Assembly: GCF_011300685.1 (NCBI RefSeq)
Contig: NZ_CP049864.1
Location: 922,885 to 986,884, forward strand
Length of the DNA stretch: 64,000 nt
Origin: Lysobacter sp. HDW10
GTDB lineage: Bacteria > Pseudomonadota > Gammaproteobacteria > Xanthomonadales > Xanthomonadaceae
Direction of reading: 5' to 3'
The notes beneath the pieces were generated by a model that saw only the letters and a program-made list of their open reading frames with translations, made no database searches and had not been told where the DNA came from. Shown here one piece after another: positions 9,868 to 18,286 of this stretch; position 1 is the first letter of the stretch, and each line of letters opens with the position of its first letter. Both the position numbers and the translations under genes were made by a program.

Positions 9868-10029
9868 TGTGCACCTCTATCAAAAACGGTTGTCGCCCGT
9901 AGCCCGGGTGACGGCGGCCCCGACAGCCCCAGCCATAGCTGAAGTTGTCACACGATTCGGGGTAAATGCGCCGGGGAAGACCGTGTTCCCGCCCCAGACC
10001 ACCTGACGGTAGGGCGCAGTGAGCCCGAC

Positions 10030-10058
10030 ATTGTGCCAGAAACGTCCGCGCCGGGCAA
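10030..10058 (-). promoter_or_regulatory. Candidate sigma-70 promoter for rpmB-rpmG
   Basis: Read on the minus strand, TTGCCC, a 17-base spacer, then CACAAT. It would start transcription about 155 bases upstream of rpmB, leaving an unusually long leader. The match is partial and rests on sequence inspection only. Confidence 0.35.
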
Positions 10059-10064
10059 ATCCGC

Positions 10065-11330
10065 CTACTTCGCCGCCGGTTCGATGCGCCAATACTGACC
10101 GAATCGGGTCTTGATCGCCCGCAGGGACGAGCGTTGCGCGGCCGACAGGCGCATCCGGAACATCGAGGCAATGTCCTTGATCACTGAAACCGACTCCACG
10201 AAATAGGAGTGGGCCAAAATGCTGTCATCGACGCGGGAGGCGTCGATGGTGTCGATGCCCTTCACGATCAGAACGCCGGACTCGGCATCGCCCGCGCGCG
10301 GGTAGCCATGCACCTTCTTGGAGGCACGCAAAGCCATATCTTTGGAAGAGGCGTAGAGGGTGACGCGGCGGCCCGCTTTGGAGAGCGCGGGCGCCAGGTC
10401 TGAACGGAAGACGTCGGCATCAATGTCCGGCGCGGCCAAGATCACCTCGCGGAAGCGTCCTTTTAGATCAGGGCGTTCGGCGATCAATTCTTTGAGTGCA
10501 CGCGTGAGTCCGCGCGTCCCCATGCTGTGGCCGATCAAATAAATGTTCGGCGATCCGGATTGATCTGCCATATCTGCAATGAACTGCTTGATGTGTCGTG
10601 TGGACCATTCGATATTGGCTTCGTCCACGGTGTACCCGGACAGCTTGGCTTGCGACGGCCAACTGAAGAACATCGGGGCGCCATCGAATGACAAGTCATA
10701 CGACAACTGCGCGGTGCGACGCGCGGCATCGGCGAAGGACACGTTGTAACCGTGCACAAACAAGAAAAGATTGCGACCTTTCGATGCGGCCACGCGTGCC
10801 TTTAAAGCGGTTAAAAATGCCGCCTTTGATTGGGGCGTGGTCTCTAGCAAGACGACGTGCTTCGTCGGGTCTTCGCGAAACTCCAACCGAAAAATCGAAG
10901 GCGCTTCGAGTTCGCCAGGCACATGGCCGCGAGGAATGCTGACGAAGGCTTGGCCGTATGCCATTGGGCCACGTGCACCGGTGTATTTTTCGTCTTGATC
11001 CACGGTGTTGAAGTTGCGAGCGGGGGCACGATCCGTTGCGTAAAACACGCGCATGCGCGCGTAGTTTTTCCGGTTGGGTCGTGCAGCACTCATCGGCTTC
11101 ACGGCGCCCGCTGGCCTTGCGCCACTGCGTGGCCTGACTGAACCTATCAGATTGCCGGCGTCGCCTTGCGTCGACTGAGGCGGAGGCGGTGGCATGGGGG
11201 GTGGTGGTGGCGGCGGAGGCGGTGCAGCCACAGGCACAGGCTGGGCGGATGCATTCGACTGTTGTCCCGTGGTGCTTGCGCAACCCACGAACAGACTGAG
11301 AGTCAGTACGCATACAAGCAACCGCTTCAT
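10065..11330 (-). CDS. DUF900-type alpha/beta hydrolase, probable lipoprotein
   Basis: A 421-residue protein. The N-terminus has a signal peptide with a lipobox-like FVGC, then about 20 residues rich in Pro (long runs between residues 34 and 52), probably a flexible tether. From about residue 90 the fold is an alpha/beta hydrolase of the DUF900 family: FLFVHGYN oxyanion-loop region, GHSMGTR nucleophile elbow with Ser, an AAPDIDADVF acidic strand and a late AHSYF His. Substrate is unknown; members are uncharacterised lipase/esterase-like proteins. It stands alone between rpmB and the LAB_N gene. Confidence 0.82.
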   Translation of the reverse strand: MKRLLVCVLTLSLFVGCASTTGQQSNASAQPVPVAAPPPPPPPPPMPPPPPQSTQGDAGNLIGSVRPRSGARPAGAVKPMSAARPNRKNYARMRVFYATDRAPARNFNTVDQDEKYTGARGPMAYGQAFVSIPRGHVPGELEAPSIFRLEFREDPTKHVVLLETTPQSKAAFLTALKARVAASKGRNLFLFVHGYNVSFADAARRTAQLSYDLSFDGAPMFFSWPSQAKLSGYTVDEANIEWSTRHIKQFIADMADQSGSPNIYLIGHSMGTRGLTRALKELIAERPDLKGRFREVILAAPDIDADVFRSDLAPALSKAGRRVTLYASSKDMALRASKKVHGYPRAGDAESGVLIVKGIDTIDASRVDDSILAHSYFVESVSVIKDIASMFRMRLSAAQRSSLRAIKTRFGQYWRIEPAAK

Positions 11331-11396
11331 AAGCCTGTCCCCTGATCAGGTGGTTTGAAACTTTAGGTCAAAACTATTGCGATGTACGTCGGTGGT

Positions 11397-11771
11397 TCAA
11401 TGCTCGCCGCGGTCGCGGTGCCAGCCCCGATGACGAATATCCGCATGAAGACTGTACAACGCGGTGAACGACGGAAACAGATTCTGCAAAATGCCGACCG
11501 AATCGTTCTTACCAAAAATGAAGTACGCCAAGGTCATCAAGCTGCCAGCGATGCTCATGTACCAGAACATGCGCGGAATCACCGGTTTGCGCGCACGCTT
11601 GGTCGCGATGAACTGCACCAACCAACGCCCGCCAAACATGAGGGCGCCAACCCAGCCGATGACTTTCCAGGCCGACATATGCATGCCGGTCCAGCTCAGC
11701 CACTCGATCGGCGCGTGCATCGCACTCGGTGGTGCGGCAGCGGCGACTTCTTGCACGACCTGAAGCAGCAT
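11397..11771 (-). CDS. LAB_N-domain membrane protein (lipid A biosynthesis N-terminal domain)
   Basis: A 124-residue integral membrane protein with three or so hydrophobic segments and the pattern FGGRWLVQF, RKPVIPRMFWYMSIAGS, YFIFGKNDSVGILQNLF that defines the LAB_N domain. In other bacteria such proteins accompany a dolichyl-phosphate-mannose-synthase-like GT2 and appear to act in lipid-linked sugar transfer. The start at 11771 shares one base with the GT2 stop (TGATG), so the two are translationally coupled. A longer frame reaching to 11816 would overlap the GT2 gene and was rejected. Confidence 0.8.
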   Translation of the reverse strand: MLLQVVQEVAAAAPPSAMHAPIEWLSWTGMHMSAWKVIGWVGALMFGGRWLVQFIATKRARKPVIPRMFWYMSIAGSLMTLAYFIFGKNDSVGILQNLFPSFTALYSLHADIRHRGWHRDRGEH

Positions 11772-12496
11772 CAGACTTCCTCCACCGGTGTACGACGACT
11801 GCGGGTAATGAGCCAAGCGACGCCGCGCAAATCACGCACGCCGACCAAGGCGCGATTCAAATTGTTGTACTTCGAAACACCGCTCGTGCGATGGCGGTGA
11901 TTGACCGGCACGCTCACCGTCTTCCATCCCGAACGTTGCATCAACGCGGGCAAGTAGCGGTGCATGTGGTCGAAGTAGGGCAGTTCCAAGAATGCGTCGC
12001 GTTCGAACAATTTGATGCCGCAACCGGTGTCCGGGGTCTCGTCTTTCAACATGTTCGAACGAATCTTGTTCGCCCATTTGGATGCCCAGCGCTTTGAACC
12101 GGAGTCTTGGCGGTTGACGCGCCAGCCGGCAAACAACTTGGTTTGGGCGTCGCCCTTGGCGCGTTCTTTCAGCAGGTTTGGAATGTCGGCAGGATCGTTC
12201 TGTCCGTCACCGTCGAGGGTGGCAATCCAAGGTGCGCGTGCGGCTTTGACACCGTTGCGCACTGCGGTGCTCTGACCACTGTTTTGAATATGGCGGATCA
12301 CGCGAAGTTCCGGCGTCGTCGCTTTCAAGTCACGCAAGACTTGCAAGCTATTGTCTTTCGACAAGTCGTCGACGTATACGATTTCGAACGGAATCAATCC
12401 GCGCAAAGCCTGCACGATCTCGCCGACGAGCGGCGCGATGTTGTCTTGTTCGTTGTGTACCGGCACAACCACCGAAAGTTGCGGTGCTTCGTTCAT
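11771..12496 (-). CDS. Glycosyltransferase family 2, polyprenyl-phosphate sugar transferase type
   Basis: A 241-residue GT-A enzyme: LSVVVPVHNEQDNI at the N-terminus, YVDDLSKDNS, and the DxD-like ATLDGDGQNDP. The DPM1/ArnC-like group transfers a sugar from a nucleotide donor to polyprenyl phosphate at the inner face of the inner membrane. There are no C-terminal transmembrane helices in this protein, but the coupled LAB_N gene may supply the membrane part. The start at 12496 overlaps the epimerase stop by 4 bases. Donor sugar unknown; the neighbouring epimerase suggests a uronic-acid or hexose derivative. Confidence 0.82.
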   Translation of the reverse strand: MNEAPQLSVVVPVHNEQDNIAPLVGEIVQALRGLIPFEIVYVDDLSKDNSLQVLRDLKATTPELRVIRHIQNSGQSTAVRNGVKAARAPWIATLDGDGQNDPADIPNLLKERAKGDAQTKLFAGWRVNRQDSGSKRWASKWANKIRSNMLKDETPDTGCGIKLFERDAFLELPYFDHMHRYLPALMQRSGWKTVSVPVNHRHRTSGVSKYNNLNRALVGVRDLRGVAWLITRSRRTPVEEV

Positions 12497-13470
12497 GCCT
12501 TGTCTCCGTAATACAGTTCGCACCATGTCACGACCGGCGGCAGCCCTTGTTCAAGCGGGGTCGCGGGTTCGAATCCGAATGCCGCATGCGCGCGCGACGT
12601 GTCGGCCATCGTTTCCAGCATATCGCCGGGCTGCATCGGTTTGTAATTTTTGTGGGCCGGTTTGCCGGCTGCGGTTTCAATCACGTGGATGAAATGCTCC
12701 AGCGCCACCGGCGTGTGATTGCCCAAGTTGAACACTTGGTGCGGTACGGCTTCAGTGGAAGGCGTTTGCAGTGCACCCAAAATGCCCGTCACGATATCGC
12801 TCACATGGGTGAAATCGCGACGCATATTGCCGTTGTTGTACACATCAATGCTGCGTTCTGCGAGGACTGCGCGCGAGAATAGAATCGGCGCCATATCCGG
12901 ACGGCCCCAAGGGCCATACACCGTGAAAAAGCGCAAACCCGTGGCTTTCATACCGTACAACTGCGCATAGGTGTACGCCATCAGTTCATTCGCGGCTTTG
13001 GTTGCCGCATAGAACGAACGCGGCTTGTCGATGCGTTGATCTTCTGAAAACGGTGTCACAGCCGAATCGCCATACACCGATGAAGAACTGGCGTAGACCA
13101 AATGTTCAACCGCATGCTGATGACACAGTTCGAGCATATGTGTGAACCCAACGACATTGCTGTCGACATAGGCACGCGGATTCTCGAGTGAATAGCGCAC
13201 GCCTGCTTGCGCGGCGAGATGGATCACGCGCGTGGGCTGAACTTCTTCGAACAACGCAGCCATGCCGGCCTTGTCGGTCAGATCGAGCGTGCGAATATCC
13301 GCATCCGGGCACAAGGCTGTGACGCGATCGCGCTTGAGCTGTGGTGCGTAGTAATCGTTGAAATTGTCCAAGCCAACTGCGGGAATGCCGCGCTCAGCCA
13401 ACGCTTGCATGACATAGGCACCGATGAAACCCGCTGCGCCGGTGACGAGCACGGGACGTGGATCGGTCAT
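12493..13470 (-). CDS. NAD-dependent nucleotide-sugar epimerase (UDP-glucuronate 4-epimerase-like)
   Basis: Extended SDR of 325 residues: Rossmann motif TGAAGFIGAYV, DNFNDYYAPQLKRDR typical of UDP-glucuronate 4-epimerases, catalytic SSSSVYG and YAATK (Tyr-x3-Lys), and FFTVYGPWGRPDMA near the sugar pocket. It probably interconverts UDP-glucuronate and UDP-galacturonate for a surface glycan. Its start overlaps the parB stop by 4 bases and its stop overlaps the GT2 start by 4, so it sits inside a tightly coupled minus-strand run. Confidence 0.86.
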   Translation of the reverse strand: MTDPRPVLVTGAAGFIGAYVMQALAERGIPAVGLDNFNDYYAPQLKRDRVTALCPDADIRTLDLTDKAGMAALFEEVQPTRVIHLAAQAGVRYSLENPRAYVDSNVVGFTHMLELCHQHAVEHLVYASSSSVYGDSAVTPFSEDQRIDKPRSFYAATKAANELMAYTYAQLYGMKATGLRFFTVYGPWGRPDMAPILFSRAVLAERSIDVYNNGNMRRDFTHVSDIVTGILGALQTPSTEAVPHQVFNLGNHTPVALEHFIHVIETAAGKPAHKNYKPMQPGDMLETMADTSRAHAAFGFEPATPLEQGLPPVVTWCELYYGDKA

Positions 13471-14357
13471 TTACGGAGGCGTTCCAGCAAGCCATCGAGC
13501 GCGTCGTGACTGCCGTAATGGATCACAAGCTTGCCCGTGCCCTTCTTGCCTTGTTGAATCTGCACGCGCGCACCGACGGTGTCACCGAGTTCGCGTTCCA
13601 GCGCAGCAACGTCAGCATCGTTGCTGATGGCAGGTTTGCGTGCGTTGGCGGTGGTCGGCACTTTGCCTGCGGAGAACGCTTGCGCACGACGTTCAACTTC
13701 ACGCACCGACCAGCCTTCTTTCGCGGCTTCACCTGCAAGCTTTGCAGCAAGTTCAGGGGCCAATGTGAGAAGGGCGCGTGCATGGCCCATTTCCAACTGA
13801 CGGCTGTTAATCAGTTCGCGAATCGCGACGGGCAATTCGAGCAGACGCAACAAGTTGGTCACCGTCGTACGCGATTTGCCCACCGCTTGTGCGGCTTCTG
13901 CATGCGTTAAACCGAATTCAGAAATCAACTGTTGTAGCGCGTTGGCCTCTTCCAAAGGATTGAGGTCTTCGCGTTGAATGTTTTCAATCAAGGCCATCGC
14001 AACAACGCTGCGGTCATCCAGCTTGCGGATCACCACCGGCACTTCAGTGAGGCCTGCACGTTGCGAAGCGCGCCAACGACGCTCGCCGGCCACGATTTCG
14101 TAGCTGCCTTTCGCAATCGCGCGCACCACGATGGGTTGGATGATGCCTTGAGCTTTGATCGAATCCGCAAGTTCGTCGAGCTGTGCTTCGGGGAACTGCT
14201 TGCGCGGTTGGTACTTGCCCGCTTGGAGTTGTTCAATCGGCAAGACCGAGAGCGCGTCGCCCGGCTGCGGCGTATCCGCCTTCGGAATGACGACGTCATT
14301 GCCGAGCAGGGCGGTTAATCCACGGCCGAGGCCTTTTTTCTTCGTGGGCGTACTCAT
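13467..14357 (-). CDS. parB: Chromosome partitioning protein ParB
   Basis: A 296-residue CTP-dependent DNA clamp that loads at parS and spreads to organise the origin region. Visible features: basic N-terminus with KKKGLGRGLTALLG, GERRWRASQ (the GERRxRA CTP/spreading box), ENIQREDLNPLEEA, a helix-turn-helix around THAEAAQAVGKSRTTVTNLLRL, and a C-terminal dimerisation segment. It lies 8 bases downstream of parA. No parS-like 16-mer was seen near the pair. Confidence 0.96.
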   Translation of the reverse strand: MSTPTKKKGLGRGLTALLGNDVVIPKADTPQPGDALSVLPIEQLQAGKYQPRKQFPEAQLDELADSIKAQGIIQPIVVRAIAKGSYEIVAGERRWRASQRAGLTEVPVVIRKLDDRSVVAMALIENIQREDLNPLEEANALQQLISEFGLTHAEAAQAVGKSRTTVTNLLRLLELPVAIRELINSRQLEMGHARALLTLAPELAAKLAGEAAKEGWSVREVERRAQAFSAGKVPTTANARKPAISNDADVAALERELGDTVGARVQIQQGKKGTGKLVIHYGSHDALDGLLERLRK

Positions 14358-14365
14358 TGTGTTCC

Positions 14366-15145
14366 TTACTCTGTTTCAGCGCGTTCGCGTTGACGACGGA
14401 CCAATTCCCCGGCGAGACCGAGGTAGGCAACGGCGCCTCGAGACGCGCGGTCGTACTTGATGATGCTTTGGCCGTGGCTCGGCGCTTCGGCCAAACGGAC
14501 ATTGCGCGGTACGACGGTTTGCAGCAATGCATCGCCGAAGTGGGTCTGCAATTCCGCTGACACCGAGGTGGCTAAGTTGTTGCGAACGTCATACATCGTG
14601 CGCAAGATGCCGTCGATGGTGAGTGCCGGATTCAACCTGCCCTTCAACGCATTGATGGTTTCAACCAAAGACGTAATGCCTTCCAGCGCGTAGTACTCGC
14701 ACTGCATGGGCACCAGCACGCCGTCGGCAGCGGTCAACGCATTCAATGTCAGCAACGACAGCGACGGCGGGCAGTCGACAATGATGAAATCGTATTGATC
14801 ACGCAGTGGGTCAAGCGCGCGCTTTAAGCGTTGCTCACGACCGGACTCATCCATCAACGCAATTTCCGCCGCGGTGAGATCAGTATTTGCCGGCATCAGG
14901 TCGTAGCCTTCCGGCGAGCGCACGATGCCTTCGGAGACATTCACTTCTTCAAGCAAAACGTCGCAGGTGCCGGCCTCGAATTCACGCTTATCAATGCCGC
15001 TGCCCATGGTCGCGTTGCCTTGTGCATCAAGATCGACCAACAGCACGCGTTGCGCAGTTTCTGCGAGGGCAGCCGCAAGGTTGACGGACGTCGTCGTCTT
15101 GCCGACACCGCCCTTCTGATTTGCTACTGCGATGATCCGCGCCAT
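14366..15145 (-). CDS. parA: Chromosome partitioning ATPase ParA (Soj type)
   Basis: A 259-residue deviant Walker-type ATPase that binds DNA non-specifically and drives ParB-parS segregation. Deviant P-loop KGGVGKTTTSVNLA at residues 10-23, Walker A' DLDAQGNATMGSG, Walker B DFIIVDCPPSL. ATG 15145 gives the canonical MARIIAVANQKGG start; the in-frame extension to 15187 was rejected. It is followed by parB, with rsmG 64 bases upstream in the same direction, the familiar gidB-parA-parB order. Confidence 0.96.
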   Translation of the reverse strand: MARIIAVANQKGGVGKTTTSVNLAAALAETAQRVLLVDLDAQGNATMGSGIDKREFEAGTCDVLLEEVNVSEGIVRSPEGYDLMPANTDLTAAEIALMDESGREQRLKRALDPLRDQYDFIIVDCPPSLSLLTLNALTAADGVLVPMQCEYYALEGITSLVETINALKGRLNPALTIDGILRTMYDVRNNLATSVSAELQTHFGDALLQTVVPRNVRLAEAPSHGQSIIKYDRASRGAVAYLGLAGELVRRQRERAETE

Positions 15146-15209
15146 ACTCAGCCTGATGGTCGGCCTGAAAATGGCCCGGCCGTCCATTATGCCAGCTGTT
15201 TGACGTGCC

Positions 15210-15851
15210 CTATCCCCGTCGGACGACCACCAATTCTCGTTCCGCGGCGAGGTCTGGCACCTGCAAAACGTGCACGGCCTCCAAAACCCAGCCCGCAGGT
15301 AACTCGCCTGCTTCAGCCTCTGTGGTGCGTGCCTTCATCGCGAGGAGCCTGCCTTCCGGTCCTAGCAAATGGCCGCCGAAGGCCAAAATTTCGGACAAAG
15401 TCGCGAGCGCGCGGGCTGTGATCTGGGTGTAGGCGCCGGGTTCGTCGACGGCTTCAATCCTCGATTCGGCGACGCGCGCATTGTCCAGTTTCAAGGTGCG
15501 GATGGCCTCGCGCATGAAGCGCGCCTTCTTCCCGTTGCTCTCAACTAGGGTGACTTGTATGTCCGGACGCGCCAGCGCAACGGGGATGCCGGGCAAGCCA
15601 GGGCCTGTGCCAAGGTCGGCCAATGCGCCCGACTGCAAGTACGGCAGGATGCTCAAAGAATCCAACAAATGCTTCGGAATCATCTCGGCCGGGTCGCGGA
15701 CCGCGGTCAAGTTGTAGGTGCCATTCCACTTGTGAAGCAGCGTGAGGTATTGCATCAGCGGGGCGGTCAATGCGGCCGCATGCAGGCCGAGTGCTGCAAT
15801 GCCGCGCTCAAGCGTGGGCGTCAAATGATCAAGGGAAGGTGCAGCATTCAT
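15210..15851 (-). CDS. rsmG: 16S rRNA (guanine527-N7)-methyltransferase
   Basis: A SAM-dependent methyltransferase (GidB/RsmG, 213 residues) that modifies G527 of 16S rRNA; its loss gives low-level streptomycin resistance. Visible: [23 protein letters not shown], the SAM-binding [15 protein letters not shown] and [14 protein letters not shown]. It lies 15 bases downstream of the phosphopantetheinyl transferase gene and upstream of parA, all on the minus strand. Confidence 0.95.
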   Translation of the reverse strand: MNAAPSLDHLTPTLERGIAALGLHAAALTAPLMQYLTLLHKWNGTYNLTAVRDPAEMIPKHLLDSLSILPYLQSGALADLGTGPGLPGIPVALARPDIQVTLVESNGKKARFMREAIRTLKLDNARVAESRIEAVDEPGAYTQITARALATLSEILAFGGHLLGPEGRLLAMKARTTEAEAGELPAGWVLEAVHVLQVPDLAAERELVVVRRG

Positions 15852-15866
15852 ACCTATAAGTATGAA

Positions 15867-16451
15867 TCAGCCACCTTTGACTGCAAGCGCTGCGATGTAG
15901 CCGGCCTTGGGTGCCCATATTTGGATAGACCACGCGCTGATGTGGCCGAGTGCAGGATCCAGCGCATTGAGTTGCAGGTTTTGCCCGGCATCGGGCAGCA
16001 GCTCCAGTCGATCCAAACCAAAGGCGATGCCGCGACCATGCGCCTTCAAAATCGCCTCCTTGCAGCACCACAATCGGTGGAAGGCGAGGGCCTTTTCGTC
16101 GCCTTCGAGCTGTGCGAGCCAGGCTTGCTCGGACGGCGTGAAGTAGCGCTGTGCGATGTCATCGGCACGCCTGCGGGTTTGGACGCGTTCGATATCCACG
16201 CCCACGCGCGCGTGTTCGACATAGCTCGCTAACAAATAGCCACCGCTGTGGCTCCAGTTGCAATCAAGATGCGCCAAGGGCGGTTGTAGGAGCGGGCGAC
16301 CTTGGTCGTCGCGTTCGAAGTGAATGTCGGCCAGTGGCATTGCGAGCGACTCGGACAGCCATGTGCGCACCACGCTTTCCGACGTCGCCTGATCAGGCAG
16401 ACGTACGCAAACGGTGGGCCATTTGTGCGCGTTGGGCTTCGACGACGACAT
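15867..16451 (-). CDS. 4'-phosphopantetheinyl transferase (Sfp type)
   Basis: A 194-residue Sfp-superfamily enzyme that converts apo-ACP to holo-ACP using CoA. Core motifs: VGVDIERVQ (Mg-binding Asp/Glu), RYFTPSEQAWL, and WCCKEAILKAHG (the WxxKEAxxK signature). The Sfp-type fold would need about 200-240 residues, so this is a short but complete member. It is divergent from the aryl-ACP ligase gene (54 bases between starts) and is the best candidate for activating the aryl polyene ACP encoded at 24950. It may also serve other carrier proteins. Downstream it runs into rsmG. Confidence 0.85.
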   Translation of the reverse strand: MSSSKPNAHKWPTVCVRLPDQATSESVVRTWLSESLAMPLADIHFERDDQGRPLLQPPLAHLDCNWSHSGGYLLASYVEHARVGVDIERVQTRRRADDIAQRYFTPSEQAWLAQLEGDEKALAFHRLWCCKEAILKAHGRGIAFGLDRLELLPDAGQNLQLNALDPALGHISAWSIQIWAPKAGYIAALAVKGG

Positions 16452-16505
16452 GCGCTGCGTTTAAGCTATGGGCTGTACAGAGTGACATATTGATTCGCCA
16501 AAACC

Positions 16506-17831
16506 ATGACCAATGCAAGTGTGCCGTTGCTTCGGGGTGATCCCGCGGCCCCAGTGCTGTTGCGCACCGACGGCAGTGCGATCGATCGTGCCACCCTTCT
16601 GCGTCAGATCCATGCCTTGGCTGCGCAGTTGCCGGACGCGCCGTCGGTCATCAACGTCTGCGAATCGCGCCATCATTTTTTGGTTGCCTTGTGTGCGGCG
16701 GCTGTTCGTGGCCAAGTGAGCTTGATGCCGCCTTCGCGCGCGCCTGAATCCATTGCAGACATTGCCGCGCGCTATCCGGGCAGCACGGTGGTGGGCGATA
16801 ACGCGTCGGTGGCGGGCACGACGTGGATGTTGCCCGATGTGCTTGATGAAATTGATGTCGCTGATGTGCCGCAAATTGCCGCGGATGACACGGCGGTCAT
16901 CGTATTTACGTCGGGCAGCACCGGCACACCCTCGGCGAATTCAAAGGCGTGGGCGTCGATGCAACGCACGACTGCAGCGAATAAAGCGTGTCTGCAACAT
17001 TTGGCAGGGCACGACGGCAGTTCGCCCGTGGTGGCGACCGTGCCACCGCAACATATGTACGGCATGGAAACCAGTGTCTTGTTGCCGTTGTTTGAAGACT
17101 TTGCGATTCACGAAGGACGCCCGTTCTTTCCGGTGGATGTCGCCGACGCACTGTCGACATGCGATCGCCCCGCACTCTTGGTGACCACACCCGTACATTT
17201 GCGTGCACTGGTTGAGTCTGATGTTGTGTTCCCACCAATTGCTGGCATCGTGACGGCCACCGCGCCGCTCAGCGTGGAATTGGCTGCGGCTGCCGAAACA
17301 CGTTTTGCCTGTGAGCTGCGCGAAATGTTCGGCTCAACGGAAACCTGCGTGATTGCACACCGCCGCACCGCAAAAATGAAAACGTGGCAGTTGTATGACG
17401 ATGTGACACTGACGCCGGATGAAGAGGGCACTTGGATGACGCGTGAAGCCTATGCGAGCCCGATTCGCATCTCTGACATCGTTGCGTGCACCTCGGAGGG
17501 TCGCAAGTTTGAACTACTCGGACGGCAGGCTGACCTCCTCGAGATCGCCGGAAAGCGTGCTTCGCTGGCGGACCTGAACCGTTTGTTATTGCAAGCGCCG
17601 GGTGTATCGGATGGCGTGATGCTGCAAACGCACATAACAAATCGCTCTGGGACAAGGCGCATGGTCGCAGTGGTCTCCGGCGCATGCGATGACACACAAA
17701 TCATTGATTACTTACGGGATTTTATTGATCCCGTGTTCCTGCCTAAGCGCATTCATCATGTTGCTGCACTGCCCAGAAACGAAACCGGAAAGCTCAGCCG
17801 TGCCGACTTGTTAGCCTTGACGGGCGATTGA
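16506..17831 (+). CDS. xanA2: AMP-dependent aryl-ACP ligase of the aryl polyene pathway (XanA2-like)
   Basis: ANL-superfamily adenylating enzyme, 441 residues. IVFTSGSTGTPS is the AMP P-loop, MFGSTET the adenylate motif, and NETGKLSRADLL carries the C-terminal catalytic Lys. It is shorter than acyl-CoA ligases, as is common for aryl polyene ligases. In Xanthomonas, XanA2 uses ATP to load 3-hydroxybenzoate on the ACP XanC, and I infer the same role here from the nearby chorismatase and ACP. It pairs divergently with the phosphopantetheinyl transferase. The next pathway gene is about 5 kb away, beyond housekeeping genes. Confidence 0.78.
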   Translation: MTNASVPLLRGDPAAPVLLRTDGSAIDRATLLRQIHALAAQLPDAPSVINVCESRHHFLVALCAAAVRGQVSLMPPSRAPESIADIAARYPGSTVVGDNASVAGTTWMLPDVLDEIDVADVPQIAADDTAVIVFTSGSTGTPSANSKAWASMQRTTAANKACLQHLAGHDGSSPVVATVPPQHMYGMETSVLLPLFEDFAIHEGRPFFPVDVADALSTCDRPALLVTTPVHLRALVESDVVFPPIAGIVTATAPLSVELAAAAETRFACELREMFGSTETCVIAHRRTAKMKTWQLYDDVTLTPDEEGTWMTREAYASPIRISDIVACTSEGRKFELLGRQADLLEIAGKRASLADLNRLLLQAPGVSDGVMLQTHITNRSGTRRMVAVVSGACDDTQIIDYLRDFIDPVFLPKRIHHVAALPRNETGKLSRADLLALTGD

Positions 17832-17964
17832 CATTGCTGAACCTGATCCGGTTGTGGTCGTGCGTCACGCTGACTTCGTTACGCGTTCATCACGGGTGCG
17901 ACAAGAGACTGTGACCTAGCCTTCCAAGAAGGTGACTTCCAAAAACTACACGAGAAGGAACACT

Positions 17965-18222
17965 ATGAATTTCATTGTCATGTTGATCGTGGGTGGTGTT
18001 GCAGGTTGGCTCGCAAGCATCATGATGCGTCGCGATGGTAATCAAGGCATTTTGCTCAACGTTATTGTCGGCATCATCGGTGGTTTCCTCGGCGGCTTCT
18101 TGCTGCCGATGGTCGGATTGAATCTGGGCGCAGGTTGGGTCGGCTATTTGATCACCGCATTGATCGGTGCAGTGGTGCTGTTGCTGATCGTCAACTTGAT
18201 CACGCGCGGACGCGCACGTTAA
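17965..18222 (+). CDS. GlsB/YeaQ/YmgE family small membrane protein
   Basis: An 85-residue protein made almost entirely of three hydrophobic segments with Gly-rich helices (VGGVAGWLASIMM, IVGIIGGFLGGFLLP, LITALIGAVVLLLIV). This is the transglycosylase-associated or stress-response membrane family; its molecular function is poorly known. GAGAAGGA lies just before ATG 17965, so the in-frame extension to 17932 is unlikely. A rho-independent terminator follows. The 133 bases upstream hold no gene. Confidence 0.85.
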   Translation: MNFIVMLIVGGVAGWLASIMMRRDGNQGILLNVIVGIIGGFLGGFLLPMVGLNLGAGWVGYLITALIGAVVLLLIVNLITRGRAR

Positions 18223-18259
18223 GTTCTCGTACGTTTGCCAATTCAACTTGGCACACCGG

Positions 18260-18286
18260 AGCCCTGCATGGATGCAGGGCTTTTTT
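18260..18286. terminator. Intrinsic terminator after the small membrane protein gene
   Basis: AGCCCTGCAT / ATGCAGGGCT stem with a two-base loop followed by six T residues on the plus strand. It overlaps the last codon of the convergent xthA gene and may also act weakly for it. Confidence 0.85.

Noticed and set aside
9880-10092. 70-codon frame on the minus strand upstream of rpmB
   Set aside because: Overlaps the 3' end of the DUF900 hydrolase gene, shows no family resemblance and no clear ribosome binding site; more likely rpmB leader sequence.
13400-15300. parS site near parAB
   Set aside because: I scanned for a TGTTTCACGTGAAACA-like 16-mer around the pair and at CACGTG cores elsewhere in the window and saw only unrelated hexamers.
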